Shown: piece by piece, positions 21,012 to 28,476 of the stretch
Numbering within the stretch: position 1 is the first letter of the stretch
Layout: each line of letters opens with the position of its first letter
Origin: Alphaproteobacteria bacterium
GTDB taxonomy: Bacteria > Pseudomonadota > Alphaproteobacteria > JABAAW01
Reading direction: 5' to 3'
NCBI GenBank assembly: GCA_014237925.1
Contig: JABACB010000012.1
Span: 1-32,780, forward strand
Length of the DNA: 32,780 nucleotides
The notes under the pieces: model-generated
The model's input: only the letters and a program-made list of their open reading frames with translations
What the model was told of the DNA's origin: nothing
Databases searched by the model: none
Translations under genes and position numbers: made by a program

Positions 21012-22435
21012 GGTCGTAGCGTCGCGCTCGGCAATGTTACGAGCGTTGCGAGCGAGCGCAGGGCGAGCGCGCACAGGGCTGCGACGAAGAGGAGGGTTGC
21101 GACGCCTTGCGCCAGCTGTCCGATCCCTTGCGTGTGTTGCAAGGCGAGGAGGAGGACGGCTTGCGAGCCCTCGTTGCCGCTGCCTGCCAGCAATCCGAGC
21201 GTTGTCGCGAGCATCAACAGCGCGAGGGTGGTCGGCGGCGCTTTTTTGTGCAGGAGCGCCAAGGCGGCGCGCGTGAGCGCCGAGAGGGCGAGCAATGTTG
21301 TCGCCGAGAGGGCGGCGAGGCTTGCTTCGAGCAGCCAGCCCTCGTTCGGGTAGAGCGAGACGAAGGCTGCAAGCAGGGGTTTCAAGCCTTGCTCGTCGAG
21401 CAGCCATGTTTGGCTCAAGACGACGGGAGCTGCCGTCATGCCGACGAAGCCAAGCAGGCAGGCGAAGGCGAGGCAGAGAGAAAGAGCCGTTGCAGCTTTG
21501 CGCGCCGCGCTCGGTTTGGGAACAGCGTAAGGGACGCAGCAGAGCAGGGCGAGCCATCCGAAGGCGGGGCGAAAGATGCCGAGCGTCGCAAGCAGCGTGT
21601 CGGCGTTGATCGAGCTTTCGGTTGCAAGGGGCAAGGAGGCGATCGCGCTCGCCTTTCGGATAGCAACAAGGCACAGCGCGCCGTAGAAGAGCAGCACGCA
21701 GGGCAGCAGCAACAGCAACATCCACGCGATTGCCTTGTTCGGCTGCGGAAAAAACTGCGGCAGAGCCAGCACGAGCAAAAGCACCATGCCAAGGATACTG
21801 ACGAAACTGCTCGCCGTTATTGGCAAGGGGGCGTGTAGGCTTGCGTGCGCGGCTTGATGCCAAAACAGGTTTGCGAGCGTAGGCACAAGGTCGAGCAACA
21901 ACGAGAGCAGGCAACAGAGCGCAAACAGCATCACGCAAACGCGCGCCGTGTTGTAGGCGAGATTGCCTGCAGCAGGATCCCCAAACACGCGCAAGGCAAA
22001 ACGCTCTAACGGAGTTGTCGGGGTTGGCGGGGTTGTCGTCTTGGCGGTTGCTCCTGCAACGCTGCTGCTTTCGCACCACAGGAAGAAAAGGGCGAGGGGA
22101 GCGAAGAGGAAGAGCACGCGCAAGGCTTCGGGCGATTGTCGCACGAGCAGAGTTGCGGTCGTCGCTATCGTCTGGGGCGAGAGCCACAGCGCGAGCAACA
22201 ACAGCACGGGGGCAAGCGGCAACGCGGGCAGCGTGAAAGGAAAGCCGAAAAAGTCGAAAGTCGAGACAGGTTTCCCTGCTGCAAAGGAATCTGCTACGGG
22301 CGAATCTGCTACGGGCGTTCGCGCACGCCTGCGGGCGAAGCTTCCTGCCAGCAGGGAGAGCAGCACCAACGCCGCGCACAGCGCGAGTGCCGTCGGCACG
22401 ACGAGGGACCAAAGGTCGGCGAGCAAAGGTCTCAA
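21008..22435 (-). CDS. Polytopic membrane protein of unknown function
   Basis: A 475-residue, very Leu/Ala-rich protein with about ten or more hydrophobic segments, for example LVVPTALALCAALVLLSLLA near the start, FVSILGMVLLLVLAL and AIAWMLLLLLPCVLLFYGALCL in the middle, and LALLMLATTLGLLAGSG near the end. I do not recognise a family and see no kinase, transport or catalytic motif. It begins at TTG 22435, overlapping the response regulator stop (TTGA), and overlaps xseA by ATGA at its end, so it is translated within the operon. A 15-bp duplication (PVADS twice) lies after the first hydrophobic segment. Position after a regulator suggests a sensor or stress-related membrane function, but that is only inference. 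Confidence 0.75.
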   Translation of the reverse strand: MRPLLADLWSLVVPTALALCAALVLLSLLAGSFARRRARTPVADSPVADSFAAGKPVSTFDFFGFPFTLPALPLAPVLLLLALWLSPQTIATTATLLVRQSPEALRVLFLFAPLALFFLWCESSSVAGATAKTTTPPTPTTPLERFALRVFGDPAAGNLAYNTARVCVMLFALCCLLSLLLDLVPTLANLFWHQAAHASLHAPLPITASSFVSILGMVLLLVLALPQFFPQPNKAIAWMLLLLLPCVLLFYGALCLVAIRKASAIASLPLATESSINADTLLATLGIFRPAFGWLALLCCVPYAVPKPSAARKAATALSLCLAFACLLGFVGMTAAPVVLSQTWLLDEQGLKPLLAAFVSLYPNEGWLLEASLAALSATTLLALSALTRAALALLHKKAPPTTLALLMLATTLGLLAGSGNEGSQAVLLLALQHTQGIGQLAQGVATLLFVAALCALALRSLATLVTLPSATLRP

Positions 22436-23148
22436 GAAGTTTCGTCCCTCTCGGCGCGTGCCTCCAAGTTCAGGCGATAGCCGCCGAGTTCGGTAAGCAG
22501 CACCGAGGGTTCGTCGATGTTCGGCTCCAGCTTTTTACGCAGACGGTAAATGTGGGTTTCCAGCGTGTGCGTCGAGATCCCCTTGCCGTAGCCCCAAACC
22601 TCTTTCAGCATGACCGCACGCGAGACGGGCTTGTTGTGCGAGCGGTACAGCAGCTTCAGAATTGAGGCTTCCTTGTCCGTCAGCGGCGTCTTGTCCTTCG
22701 GGTCGTTCGTATCCAGCAGGCATCGCGCGTTCGGCTGGAAGCGAAAGCGTCCGATTCGGTATTCGGTGTCCTCGTGCTTTTCGTGAATTTTCAGATGGGC
22801 TTTCAGACGCACGAGAAGCTCGCGGAAACGGAAAGGTTTCGTGATGTAGTCGGTCGCCCCCGAATCGAAGCCGCCGACGATATCCTGCTCCGCGTCGTGG
22901 GCGGTCAGCATCAGGACGGGCATGTGGAAGCCTTGCTTGCGAATCTGCTGGCACGCCTGTCTGCCGTCCATGTCGGGCAGTCCGACATCCAACAGGACTG
23001 CATCGACAGGCTTGGCGGCGAGCGTGCGCAGCCCGTCTTCGGCGCTGTGCGCGACATCGACGCGATAGTCGCCCGCCTCGCACAGCTGGTCTGCAAGAGA
23101 TTGGCACAACAGGTCGTCGTCGTCGACGATCAGAATTCTTTGCGTCAT
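22432..23148 (-). CDS. OmpR/PhoB-type response regulator
   Basis: A 238-residue two-component regulator. The receiver domain (1 to about 120) shows the acidic pair in LIVDDDD, the phosphoacceptor Asp in DAVLLDVGLPDMDG, the Thr in LMLTAHD and the Lys in YITKPF. The C-terminal winged helix has TDKEASILKLL, LKEVWGYGKGISTHTLETHIYRLRKKL and TELGGYRLN. ATG 23148 is preceded by an excellent AGGAGG. A promoter (TTGCCA-17-TAGAAT) lies about 90 nt upstream with a 15-bp palindrome over its -35. It leads the membrane protein-xseA-M23-pgeF operon. No histidine kinase gene is in the window. Confidence 0.95.
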   Translation of the reverse strand: MTQRILIVDDDDLLCQSLADQLCEAGDYRVDVAHSAEDGLRTLAAKPVDAVLLDVGLPDMDGRQACQQIRKQGFHMPVLMLTAHDAEQDIVGGFDSGATDYITKPFRFRELLVRLKAHLKIHEKHEDTEYRIGRFRFQPNARCLLDTNDPKDKTPLTDKEASILKLLYRSHNKPVSRAVMLKEVWGYGKGISTHTLETHIYRLRKKLEPNIDEPSVLLTELGGYRLNLEARAERDETS

Positions 23149-23195
23149 CGCCTCCTTTCTAATCCTCCCGTACAAAACAAAAGAGCAGAGTCCGC

Positions 23196-23224
23196 TTGGG
23201 ATTCGTCCGTGAATGTTCTAGTAT
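23196..23224 (+). promoter_or_regulatory. Promoter candidate for the RHH_4 gene
   Basis: TTGGGA (23196-23201), 17-nt spacer, TAGTAT (23219-23224), start expected near 23231. It points at, and almost abuts, the opposite response-regulator promoter. Confidence 0.55.
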
Positions 23225-23238
23225 GCAACCTGGAGGAC

Positions 23239-23267
23239 ATTCTAACAGAACTGCCCTTGCCTGGCAA
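23239..23267 (-). promoter_or_regulatory. Promoter of the response-regulator operon
   Basis: On the minus strand, TTGCCA (23262-23267), 17-nt spacer, TAGAAT (23239-23244); start near 23232, leader about 84 nt to ATG 23148. Confidence 0.68.
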
Positions 23268-23269
23268 GG
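23255..23269. promoter_or_regulatory. 15-bp palindrome over the -35 box, candidate operator
   Basis: CCTTGCC-T-GGCAAGG is a perfect 7-bp inverted repeat with a one-base centre. It covers the -35 hexamer of the response-regulator promoter. Either neighbouring regulator could bind it; this is inference. Confidence 0.5.
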
Positions 23270-23371
23270 AGCAAGAACAAAGAGCAAAAACTCAAGAACT
23301 AAGAACTAAGGAGCAAGGAGCAAGAACAAGCGTAGCAAGCGCGGGGGGAGGCACTCAAAACGGAGGCAAGC

Positions 23372-23707
23372 ATGACAGGACACAAGGCATCGACGGACAA
23401 GCCCCGCCCTCGGCAAGGCTCCCGTCGCCCTGCGCAGGCAGAGCGGCGCTCGACGCTGTTGAGCCGCAACATTCGTATCGACAGACATCGCACCTCCGTG
23501 CGCTTAGAGCCTATCTTTTGGGATATTCTCACCCATGTCACCGAGCGCGAAAACCTTTCGGCGCACAAGGTTTGCACGCAGATCGCCGAGCGCGCTCCCA
23601 ATCTGCCCTTGACGAGCGCGATCCGAATTTTCCTTGTCGCCTACGCATGGCGCGCAGGGTTGCCGTCTGCGCTCGACGCCGTGCGCACAGGAAAACTTAG
23701 CTTGTGA
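23372..23707 (+). CDS. Ribbon-helix-helix (RHH_4) domain protein
   Basis: A 111-residue protein. The second half matches the RHH_4 family seen in alphaproteobacteria: LLSRNIRIDRHRTSVRLEPIFWDIL (ribbon and first helix), then ERENLSAHKVCTQIAER and LTSAIRIFLVAYAWR. The first about 30 residues are basic and disordered-looking. ATG 23372 has GGAGG about 7 nt upstream. It is divergent from the response-regulator operon and shares its 223-nt upstream region, which also holds AGGAGCAAGAAC-like short repeats. Such proteins usually bind DNA as dimers; the target is unknown, and the nearby palindrome is a candidate. Confidence 0.85.
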   Translation: MTGHKASTDKPRPRQGSRRPAQAERRSTLLSRNIRIDRHRTSVRLEPIFWDILTHVTERENLSAHKVCTQIAERAPNLPLTSAIRIFLVAYAWRAGLPSALDAVRTGKLSL

Positions 23708-23739
23708 GACAAATGTGAAAACAAGCGTGGAGACAAATG

Positions 23740-23812
23740 TGGAGCCGAGGGGAGTCGAACCCCTGACCTCTACAATGCCATCGTAGCGCTCTGCCAGCTG
23801 AGCTACGGCCCC
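23740..23812 (-). tRNA. tRNA-Ala (GGC anticodon)
   Basis: Read on the minus strand, it folds as a 73-nt cloverleaf: acceptor GGGGCCG/CGGCTCC with the G3:U70 pair that identifies alanine tRNA, D arm GCTC/AGAGC with AGCTGGCAG, anticodon stem CTACG/TGTAG around ATGGCAT (anticodon GGC), and T arm AGGGG-TTCGACT-CCCCT. The discriminator base is A; CCA is not encoded. It is transcribed alone, with a promoter just upstream. Confidence 0.96.
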
Positions 23813-23842
23813 ATAGTTTGCAGCGAAGTTGGTAGCGAGGCG

Positions 23843-23872
23843 ATTGTAGCCCGTTCGCGCAAGTTTTGCCAA
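23843..23872 (-). promoter_or_regulatory. Promoter of tRNA-Ala
   Basis: On the minus strand, TTGGCA (23867-23872), 18-nt spacer, TACAAT (23843-23848), about 31 nt before the mature tRNA 5' end. Confidence 0.62.
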
Positions 23873-23940
23873 TCCTTGCCGATACAATGACAATGACAAT
23901 GCAACGCCTCTTTTAACGACGCCTCTTTGTGCTGCTTCTT

Positions 23941-25827
23941 TCACACAGATTTTCTAGCGTCGCTTTTCATGTCCAGCAAACCTTCCAGCTGTTCGATCAT
24001 GCCCTCGATTTCAAGAAGCCCGCGCTGCCAAAAATCCTGCGCCGCAGGGTCGAGACCGAAAGTAGCAAGCAACTCCTTGTAATCACAACTGCCCCCTGCG
24101 GAAAGCAACTTCTCGTAGCACTTCTCGAAATCCGCCTTGCCGTTGCGGTAGAGCGCGTAAAGCACATTCACCAACCCGTCGCCGAAGGCGTAAGCATAGA
24201 CATAGAAGGGAGCATGGATGAAATGCGACACATAGCCCCAGTAGCAACGATAATGCTCGTCGAATCGAAACACATCGCCCAGGCTTTCACGCGCCGTCTG
24301 CATCCACAGGTCGCCGATCTCGTCGCTGGATAGCGGCGCTTCCCTGCGCCGCGCATGCAGCTTTTGTTCAAAGTCGAGGAAGGCTATCTGACGCACGACG
24401 GTGTTGAGCATGTCTTCGATCTTGCCCGCGAGCAAAGCACGTTTCTCTCCAAGCCCGTGCGCCCGCTCCAGCATCAGGTCGAAGGTCAGCTTTTCGCCGA
24501 AGACCGACGCCGTCTCGGCGAGCGTCAGCGGCGTCTGCGAGAGCAGGAAGCCTTGCTTGGCGGCAAGCGTTTGGTGGATGGCGTGTCCCATTTCGTGCGC
24601 GAGTGTCATGACATCGCGCGTCCTGCCGCGATAGCTCATAAGGATAACAGGGTGGGTATCGGGAACGCACGGACACGAGAACGCGCCCGACATTTTGCCC
24701 GCCCTCGGTGCTGCGTCGATCCAAGGGTTGTCGAAGAATCGTCGTGCCAATACGCCCATCTCGGACGAGAAGCCCCCGTAGGCAGCCAGCACCGTCTCGC
24801 GCGCCTCACCCCACGGGATGACGCGCGTCTCGGCGTTCGGCACAGGGGCAAGCCTATCCCAGTAATCGAGCTTCTCGCGCCCCATCCACCGCGCCTTCAG
24901 GCGATAGTAGCGATGCGACAGACGCGGATAGAAGGCGCGCACGCTTTCCACCAAAGCCGTCACGACTTCGCCCTCGATGCGGTTGTCCAAGTTGCGCGCT
25001 TCGATCGGATCGCGGAAGCCGCGCCGCTTGTCCTCCAATGCCTTGTCTTGGGCAAGCGTGTTCGTGATCGTCGTCAGAAGGGGAAGGTGGGAAGCCAGTC
25101 CTTTCCCCAAGGCATGCGCGGCATCGCGGCGAACGCTCGCCTGTTCGTCCGAAAGCTTGTGCAGCACTTCCGACAAGATGACATCTTCCTTCCCGATGCG
25201 AAAGCGCATCAAAGCTTCGCTCTCGTCGTAGAGCGTAATCCAGGCAAGGCGCGCCGTCAGCGACTTCTCTGCAAGCAACGCCTCCATGTCTTCCGAAAGC
25301 TGATACGGCTTGAAACGACGCAAGGCTTGAAGCCACGAGGCGTAGCGCGCCAAGCTCGGATCGTGCGTGCAAGATTCCCTCAGCGCGTCGTCGTCCAAGC
25401 CGTTCAGCTCCAGCGAGAAGAAAAGAACCGACTGCTCAATGTCGGTCAGCTGCTCTTGCAGCCCTTGACGAAAGCGCGCGACCGTCCCCTCGCTCAAATT
25501 CTCCGCATGCTTCAGAAAGGCGAAGACGCCCAAGCGCGCGACACGCTCCTGCAAACGCTCGTACTCGCACACGGCACCCCCCAAGGCTACGGACGAAAGG
25601 GTCGAGAGCCGTCCTTTGTACGCTCGTGAAAACTGCAACGCCCCCTCCCTGACAAGCTGCAAATCCTTCTCTAGCTGCGGATCCTCGATGCCCTTGTAGA
25701 GAGCGTCCAGCCGCCAACAGGGAAGATCGCTCAACTCGGCATGCCCGGCATGCTCGGCATGCTCGGCATGCTCGGCATGCTCGTTTTGCACTGCGTCGTT
25801 GTTCTCGATGGTGCTGTCCGCTGTCAT
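23941..25827 (-). CDS. pepF: M3 family oligoendopeptidase F
   Basis: A 628-residue cytosolic zinc metallopeptidase of the M3B/PepF group that cuts short peptides. The zinc motif HEMGH lies in MTLAHEMGHAIHQTLA, followed by ETASVFGEKLTFDLML, which supplies the third ligand Glu. FSCPCVPDTHPVILMSYRGRTRDV and the C-terminal HFIHAPFYVYAYAFGDGLVNVLYALY are typical of the family. ATG 25827 overlaps the lysK stop as ATGA, so both genes are coupled. The N-terminal tail (about 10-30) carries five 9-bp units (AEH repeated) ahead of the first conserved segment LPCWRLDALYKGIEDPQLEKDL. Confidence 0.95.
   Translation of the reverse strand: MTADSTIENNDAVQNEHAEHAEHAEHAGHAELSDLPCWRLDALYKGIEDPQLEKDLQLVREGALQFSRAYKGRLSTLSSVALGGAVCEYERLQERVARLGVFAFLKHAENLSEGTVARFRQGLQEQLTDIEQSVLFFSLELNGLDDDALRESCTHDPSLARYASWLQALRRFKPYQLSEDMEALLAEKSLTARLAWITLYDESEALMRFRIGKEDVILSEVLHKLSDEQASVRRDAAHALGKGLASHLPLLTTITNTLAQDKALEDKRRGFRDPIEARNLDNRIEGEVVTALVESVRAFYPRLSHRYYRLKARWMGREKLDYWDRLAPVPNAETRVIPWGEARETVLAAYGGFSSEMGVLARRFFDNPWIDAAPRAGKMSGAFSCPCVPDTHPVILMSYRGRTRDVMTLAHEMGHAIHQTLAAKQGFLLSQTPLTLAETASVFGEKLTFDLMLERAHGLGEKRALLAGKIEDMLNTVVRQIAFLDFEQKLHARRREAPLSSDEIGDLWMQTARESLGDVFRFDEHYRCYWGYVSHFIHAPFYVYAYAFGDGLVNVLYALYRNGKADFEKCYEKLLSAGGSCDYKELLATFGLDPAAQDFWQRGLLEIEGMIEQLEGLLDMKSDARKSV
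25739..25783. repeat. 9-bp tandem repeat x5 in pepF
   Basis: GCATGCTCG repeated at 25748, 25757, 25766 and 25775, with a one-base variant at 25739. Encodes HAEHAEHAEHAGHAE in the N-terminal tail. GCATGC is itself palindromic. Confidence 0.97.
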
Positions 25828-27485
25828 GACCGAGCGGCTTTTTGCAGCATGGCAATTCCCGCCTCCAACCCGTAGATTTTCAGAAAGCTTGCAAAGCGCG
25901 GACCTGTACTTTGTCCGAGCAGAACCTCGTAGAGCATTTCAAACCACGCGCGCAGCTTGTCCTCGTAGCCTTCCTCGCAGCCGACCGCATAGACAACCTT
26001 CTGAATCTCTTCCAACGCTGCGTCGGCGGGAAGCTCTTGCAGATTGGCGATAAGCTTGTCGATGGCGACCTTCTCGCTCGGAGCGGGCGCGCGGGGCGCG
26101 CACGAGGGGCGCACAAAGTCGCGGTCGTAGGCGAGCGCGTAATCCCAAAGACGCTGTATCGTGTCGCGCGCCGACGCAGACAAGTCGTCTCCCCCTGCCT
26201 CCAGCTCGCGTTGCAACAAGGGCATCCACGCCGTGTGGATCTTGTCCTGTTCGAGCGCACGGCTTTGCAAGCCGACCGCAGAGACAAGGTTTTGCAAAAG
26301 AGAAAAACTCGCGCTCTCAGGCACCGTCGACAAAACCTGACGCTCGATATGGAACACGGGATTCTCCACCTTTTCTTGTGCCTCGCTCGCTTTGTCGAAC
26401 CGTCTTCTGTCGCCCAAGTATTCGTCGAGACAGCGCGGAATGCAATCGAAGAAGAGTCGTTTCGCCGTCTTCGGTTTCTTGTACATGTAATAAGCCAGCG
26501 AATCGGCGCTCGCGTAAGTCAGCCATTGCTCGATGGTCAAGCCGTTGCCGCGCGACTTGGAGATCTTTTCGCCCTTCTCGTCTAGGAAGAGCTCGTAGGC
26601 AAAGCCCGCAGGAGGAGTGTTCTTGCTCATCAGGCGCAGAATCTGCTGCGACATCTCGGCGGAGGGAATCAGGTCTTTGCCGTACATCTCGTAGTCGATG
26701 TCGAGAACGAACCACCGCATTGCCCAGTCGGGCTTCCATTGCAGCTTGCACTTGCCGCCGAAGACGGAGGTCTCGCGTAGCGAGCCGTCAAGGTGGCGAT
26801 AGAGGATCGTGCCTTTCGTCGCATCGACCTCCTCTACAGGCACTTGCAACACCACGCCGCTCTCGGGACACAAGGGCAGGAAGGGGCTGTAGCTTTGCTT
26901 GCGCTCCTCTCCGAGCGAAGCTTGCATGAGCGCAAGCACGGGCTGGTAGCACTCCAGCATGCGCTGCAGCCCTCGGTCGAACTTGCCGCTTCGATAGCCC
27001 TCGGTCGCGCTTTGGAAGGTGTAGGTGAAGCCGAAGTCGTCGAGAAATTTTTTCAACGCCTTGTTGTTGTGCTGCGCATAGGACGAGCAACAACCGAAGG
27101 GATCGGGAACAGCCGACAGGGGCTTGCCGAGATGGGGGCGCAGGCTTTCGGGGTTGGAAATAGTTTCGGGAATTTTCCTGAGCCCGTCCATATCGTCGGA
27201 GAAGCAGACGAGTTCGCTCTCAAGGTCAGGCTCAAGGATAGAGAAGGCATTTCGCACCATGCTTGTACGCAACACTTCGCCGAAGGTGCCGATGTGGGGG
27301 AGTCCTGAGGGACCGTAGCCCGTCTGGAATCGAACGATCCGCTTCAGAGCGCTACTCTGCTGTGTCTGCTCGCGCTTGAGGCGGAGGCTGAGCTTACGCG
27401 CCTCGGCGAAGGGCCAAGCCTTCGCAGCAGCAGCGGCTTGGCGATAGTTTTCAGGCAGGGGATGGGGATGATGTTGTGCGCTCAT
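25824..27485 (-). CDS. lysK: Class I lysyl-tRNA synthetase
   Basis: A 553-residue class I aminoacyl-tRNA synthetase charging tRNA-Lys, the archaeal-type LysRS found in alphaproteobacteria and a few other bacteria. The HIGH motif is in TGYGPSGLPHIGTFGEVLRTSMV (about 56-78) and the KMSKS motif is ISKS in LDEKGEKISKSRGNGLTIEQW. SDDMDGLRKIP and DPFGCCSSYAQHNNK support the class I LysK assignment over GluRS. It starts at ATG 27485, 34 nt downstream of the DUF2335 gene, and overlaps pepF (ATGA). No tandem array was seen in it. Confidence 0.97.
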   Translation of the reverse strand: MSAQHHPHPLPENYRQAAAAAKAWPFAEARKLSLRLKREQTQQSSALKRIVRFQTGYGPSGLPHIGTFGEVLRTSMVRNAFSILEPDLESELVCFSDDMDGLRKIPETISNPESLRPHLGKPLSAVPDPFGCCSSYAQHNNKALKKFLDDFGFTYTFQSATEGYRSGKFDRGLQRMLECYQPVLALMQASLGEERKQSYSPFLPLCPESGVVLQVPVEEVDATKGTILYRHLDGSLRETSVFGGKCKLQWKPDWAMRWFVLDIDYEMYGKDLIPSAEMSQQILRLMSKNTPPAGFAYELFLDEKGEKISKSRGNGLTIEQWLTYASADSLAYYMYKKPKTAKRLFFDCIPRCLDEYLGDRRRFDKASEAQEKVENPVFHIERQVLSTVPESASFSLLQNLVSAVGLQSRALEQDKIHTAWMPLLQRELEAGGDDLSASARDTIQRLWDYALAYDRDFVRPSCAPRAPAPSEKVAIDKLIANLQELPADAALEEIQKVVYAVGCEEGYEDKLRAWFEMLYEVLLGQSTGPRFASFLKIYGLEAGIAMLQKAARS

Positions 27486-27519
27486 GGCGGCGCAAGGATT
27501 GGCAAGGTTTTTGGCAGGC

Positions 27520-28026
27520 TTACTTCTTCTTGTCTTTGTCCTTCGTGAAGATATCGGTCAGCCGCCCGAAGTAACCACCGATGAGAAAAGGCAGTGCCAT
27601 GAACCCAAAAAGAGCAGGCACCCATACCTTGTCGGTGTAAATTGTTGCAAGCGTTGCGGCTACCACGATCACCAAAATCGAAACGAAGGCAAACACCTGC
27701 GCCTTGTCTTTGCGGCGGCTTTCGGCGATACCCTGTTTTTGATAGTAATCATGCACAGAATTTCTCTCTTCACTAATTTGATCATGCTCCTTTTCTACGA
27801 TGCGCATCATGCGCTCAGGCAAATCTTTTTGTATCTCTTTGTACTTCGCAAGCTCTTTAGCAGGAGGCAAAGGATCTTCGTAGTGCTGTTCAACGCTGTG
27901 CTGCTCGACTCTAACGACACCCACCCTTGCAGAAGCAGGCATGGGCTTGCCCTCGTGTTCTTCTACAGAATCGGGTTGGGCAATCGCTCTTTTGACTCTC
28001 TTGCGTCCTGCTTTCCTCTCCGCCAC
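27520..28026 (-). CDS. DUF2335 family membrane protein
   Basis: A 168-residue protein with a cytosolic N-terminal region containing PLPPAKELAKYKEIQKDLPERMMRIVEKEHDQ, the DUF2335 signature, then two hydrophobic helices (about 110-131 and 136-155) and a Lys/Asp-rich end. The family is of unknown function and is often seen with mobile or phage genes. The start is GTG 28026, 4 nt after the preceding small gene, so the two are a unit. A 15-bp duplication (VEQHS/VEQHY) lies just before the signature. Unlike its neighbours it is not a housekeeping gene, so acquisition by transfer is possible. Confidence 0.82.
   Translation of the reverse strand: MAERKAGRKRVKRAIAQPDSVEEHEGKPMPASARVGVVRVEQHSVEQHYEDPLPPAKELAKYKEIQKDLPERMMRIVEKEHDQISEERNSVHDYYQKQGIAESRRKDKAQVFAFVSILVIVVAATLATIYTDKVWVPALFGFMALPFLIGGYFGRLTDIFTKDKDKKK
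27881..27910. repeat. 15-bp tandem repeat x2 in the DUF2335 gene
   Basis: Two related 15-bp units (27881-27895 and 27896-27910) with several substitutions, encoding VEQHS then VEQHY. Confidence 0.75.
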
Positions 28027-28030
28027 AAGT

Positions 28031-28297
28031 CTACTCTTGCTCCAGCACTTTCGGATCGACTTCTTCCATGCCCATGGCTCTTCTCAAGCCGTTGCCGACC
28101 GCAAGCCAGTCACGCGCGATACTCTTCCTCGCAAGTGCCTGTCTCTCCTTGGGCGTGCGCACGACAGGCATAAAAGTCTCAGTTTCAGGAGGATACAGCG
28201 TGATCCCCTCGAAAGAACTGCGCCCTGCATCCAGATAGAGCTTCTGTGTTTCGAGATCAAGAATCACCCGACGAATCAAGTCTTCTTCGGTCATCAT
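28031..28297 (-). CDS. Small protein of unknown function
   Basis: An 88-residue soluble, charged protein (starts MMTEEDLIRRVILDLETQKL; ends MGMEEVDPKVLEQE). No family is recognised. ATG 28297 (or 28294) follows GGAGAC at good spacing, and the gene has its own promoter candidate (TTGACA-17-GAGAAT) upstream. It precedes the DUF2335 membrane protein gene by 4 nt. A small soluble protein followed by a small membrane protein is compatible with a toxin-antitoxin or regulator-effector pair, but nothing in the sequence proves it. Confidence 0.7.
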   Translation of the reverse strand: MMTEEDLIRRVILDLETQKLYLDAGRSSFEGITLYPPETETFMPVVRTPKERQALARKSIARDWLAVGNGLRRAMGMEEVDPKVLEQE

Positions 28298-28402
28298 GGC
28301 TGTCTCCTTTGTTGTTGCCGATTGCCGTTGCCACAAAATTCACCCAAGCAAGTTCTTCGCCAAGCAACGAAAAGGTCGCTCATTTAAAGCAGATTGCCTC
28401 TA

Positions 28403-28431
28403 ATTCTCTATCCTCGTTGCTCTTTTGTCAA
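28403..28431 (-). promoter_or_regulatory. Promoter of the small-protein/DUF2335 unit
   Basis: On the minus strand, a perfect TTGACA (28426-28431), 17-nt spacer and GAGAAT (28403-28408). It lies in the 179-nt gap after putA, about 106 nt before ATG 28297. Confidence 0.6.
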
Positions 28432-28476
28432 GAGAAATTGTGCTGCTGCCCTTCCCTTCCCCCGTCTTGCGCCTCG

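Noticed and set aside
21012-22412. Upstream in-frame extension of xseA by over 450 codons
   Set aside because: The added sequence is Arg-rich and lies over the coding frame of the membrane protein; ATG 21011 overlaps that gene's stop and gives a normal XseA N-terminus.
27484-28173. A 229-codon open frame on the plus strand
   Set aside because: It is antisense to the DUF2335 and small-protein genes, which have promoter, spacing and a family signature.
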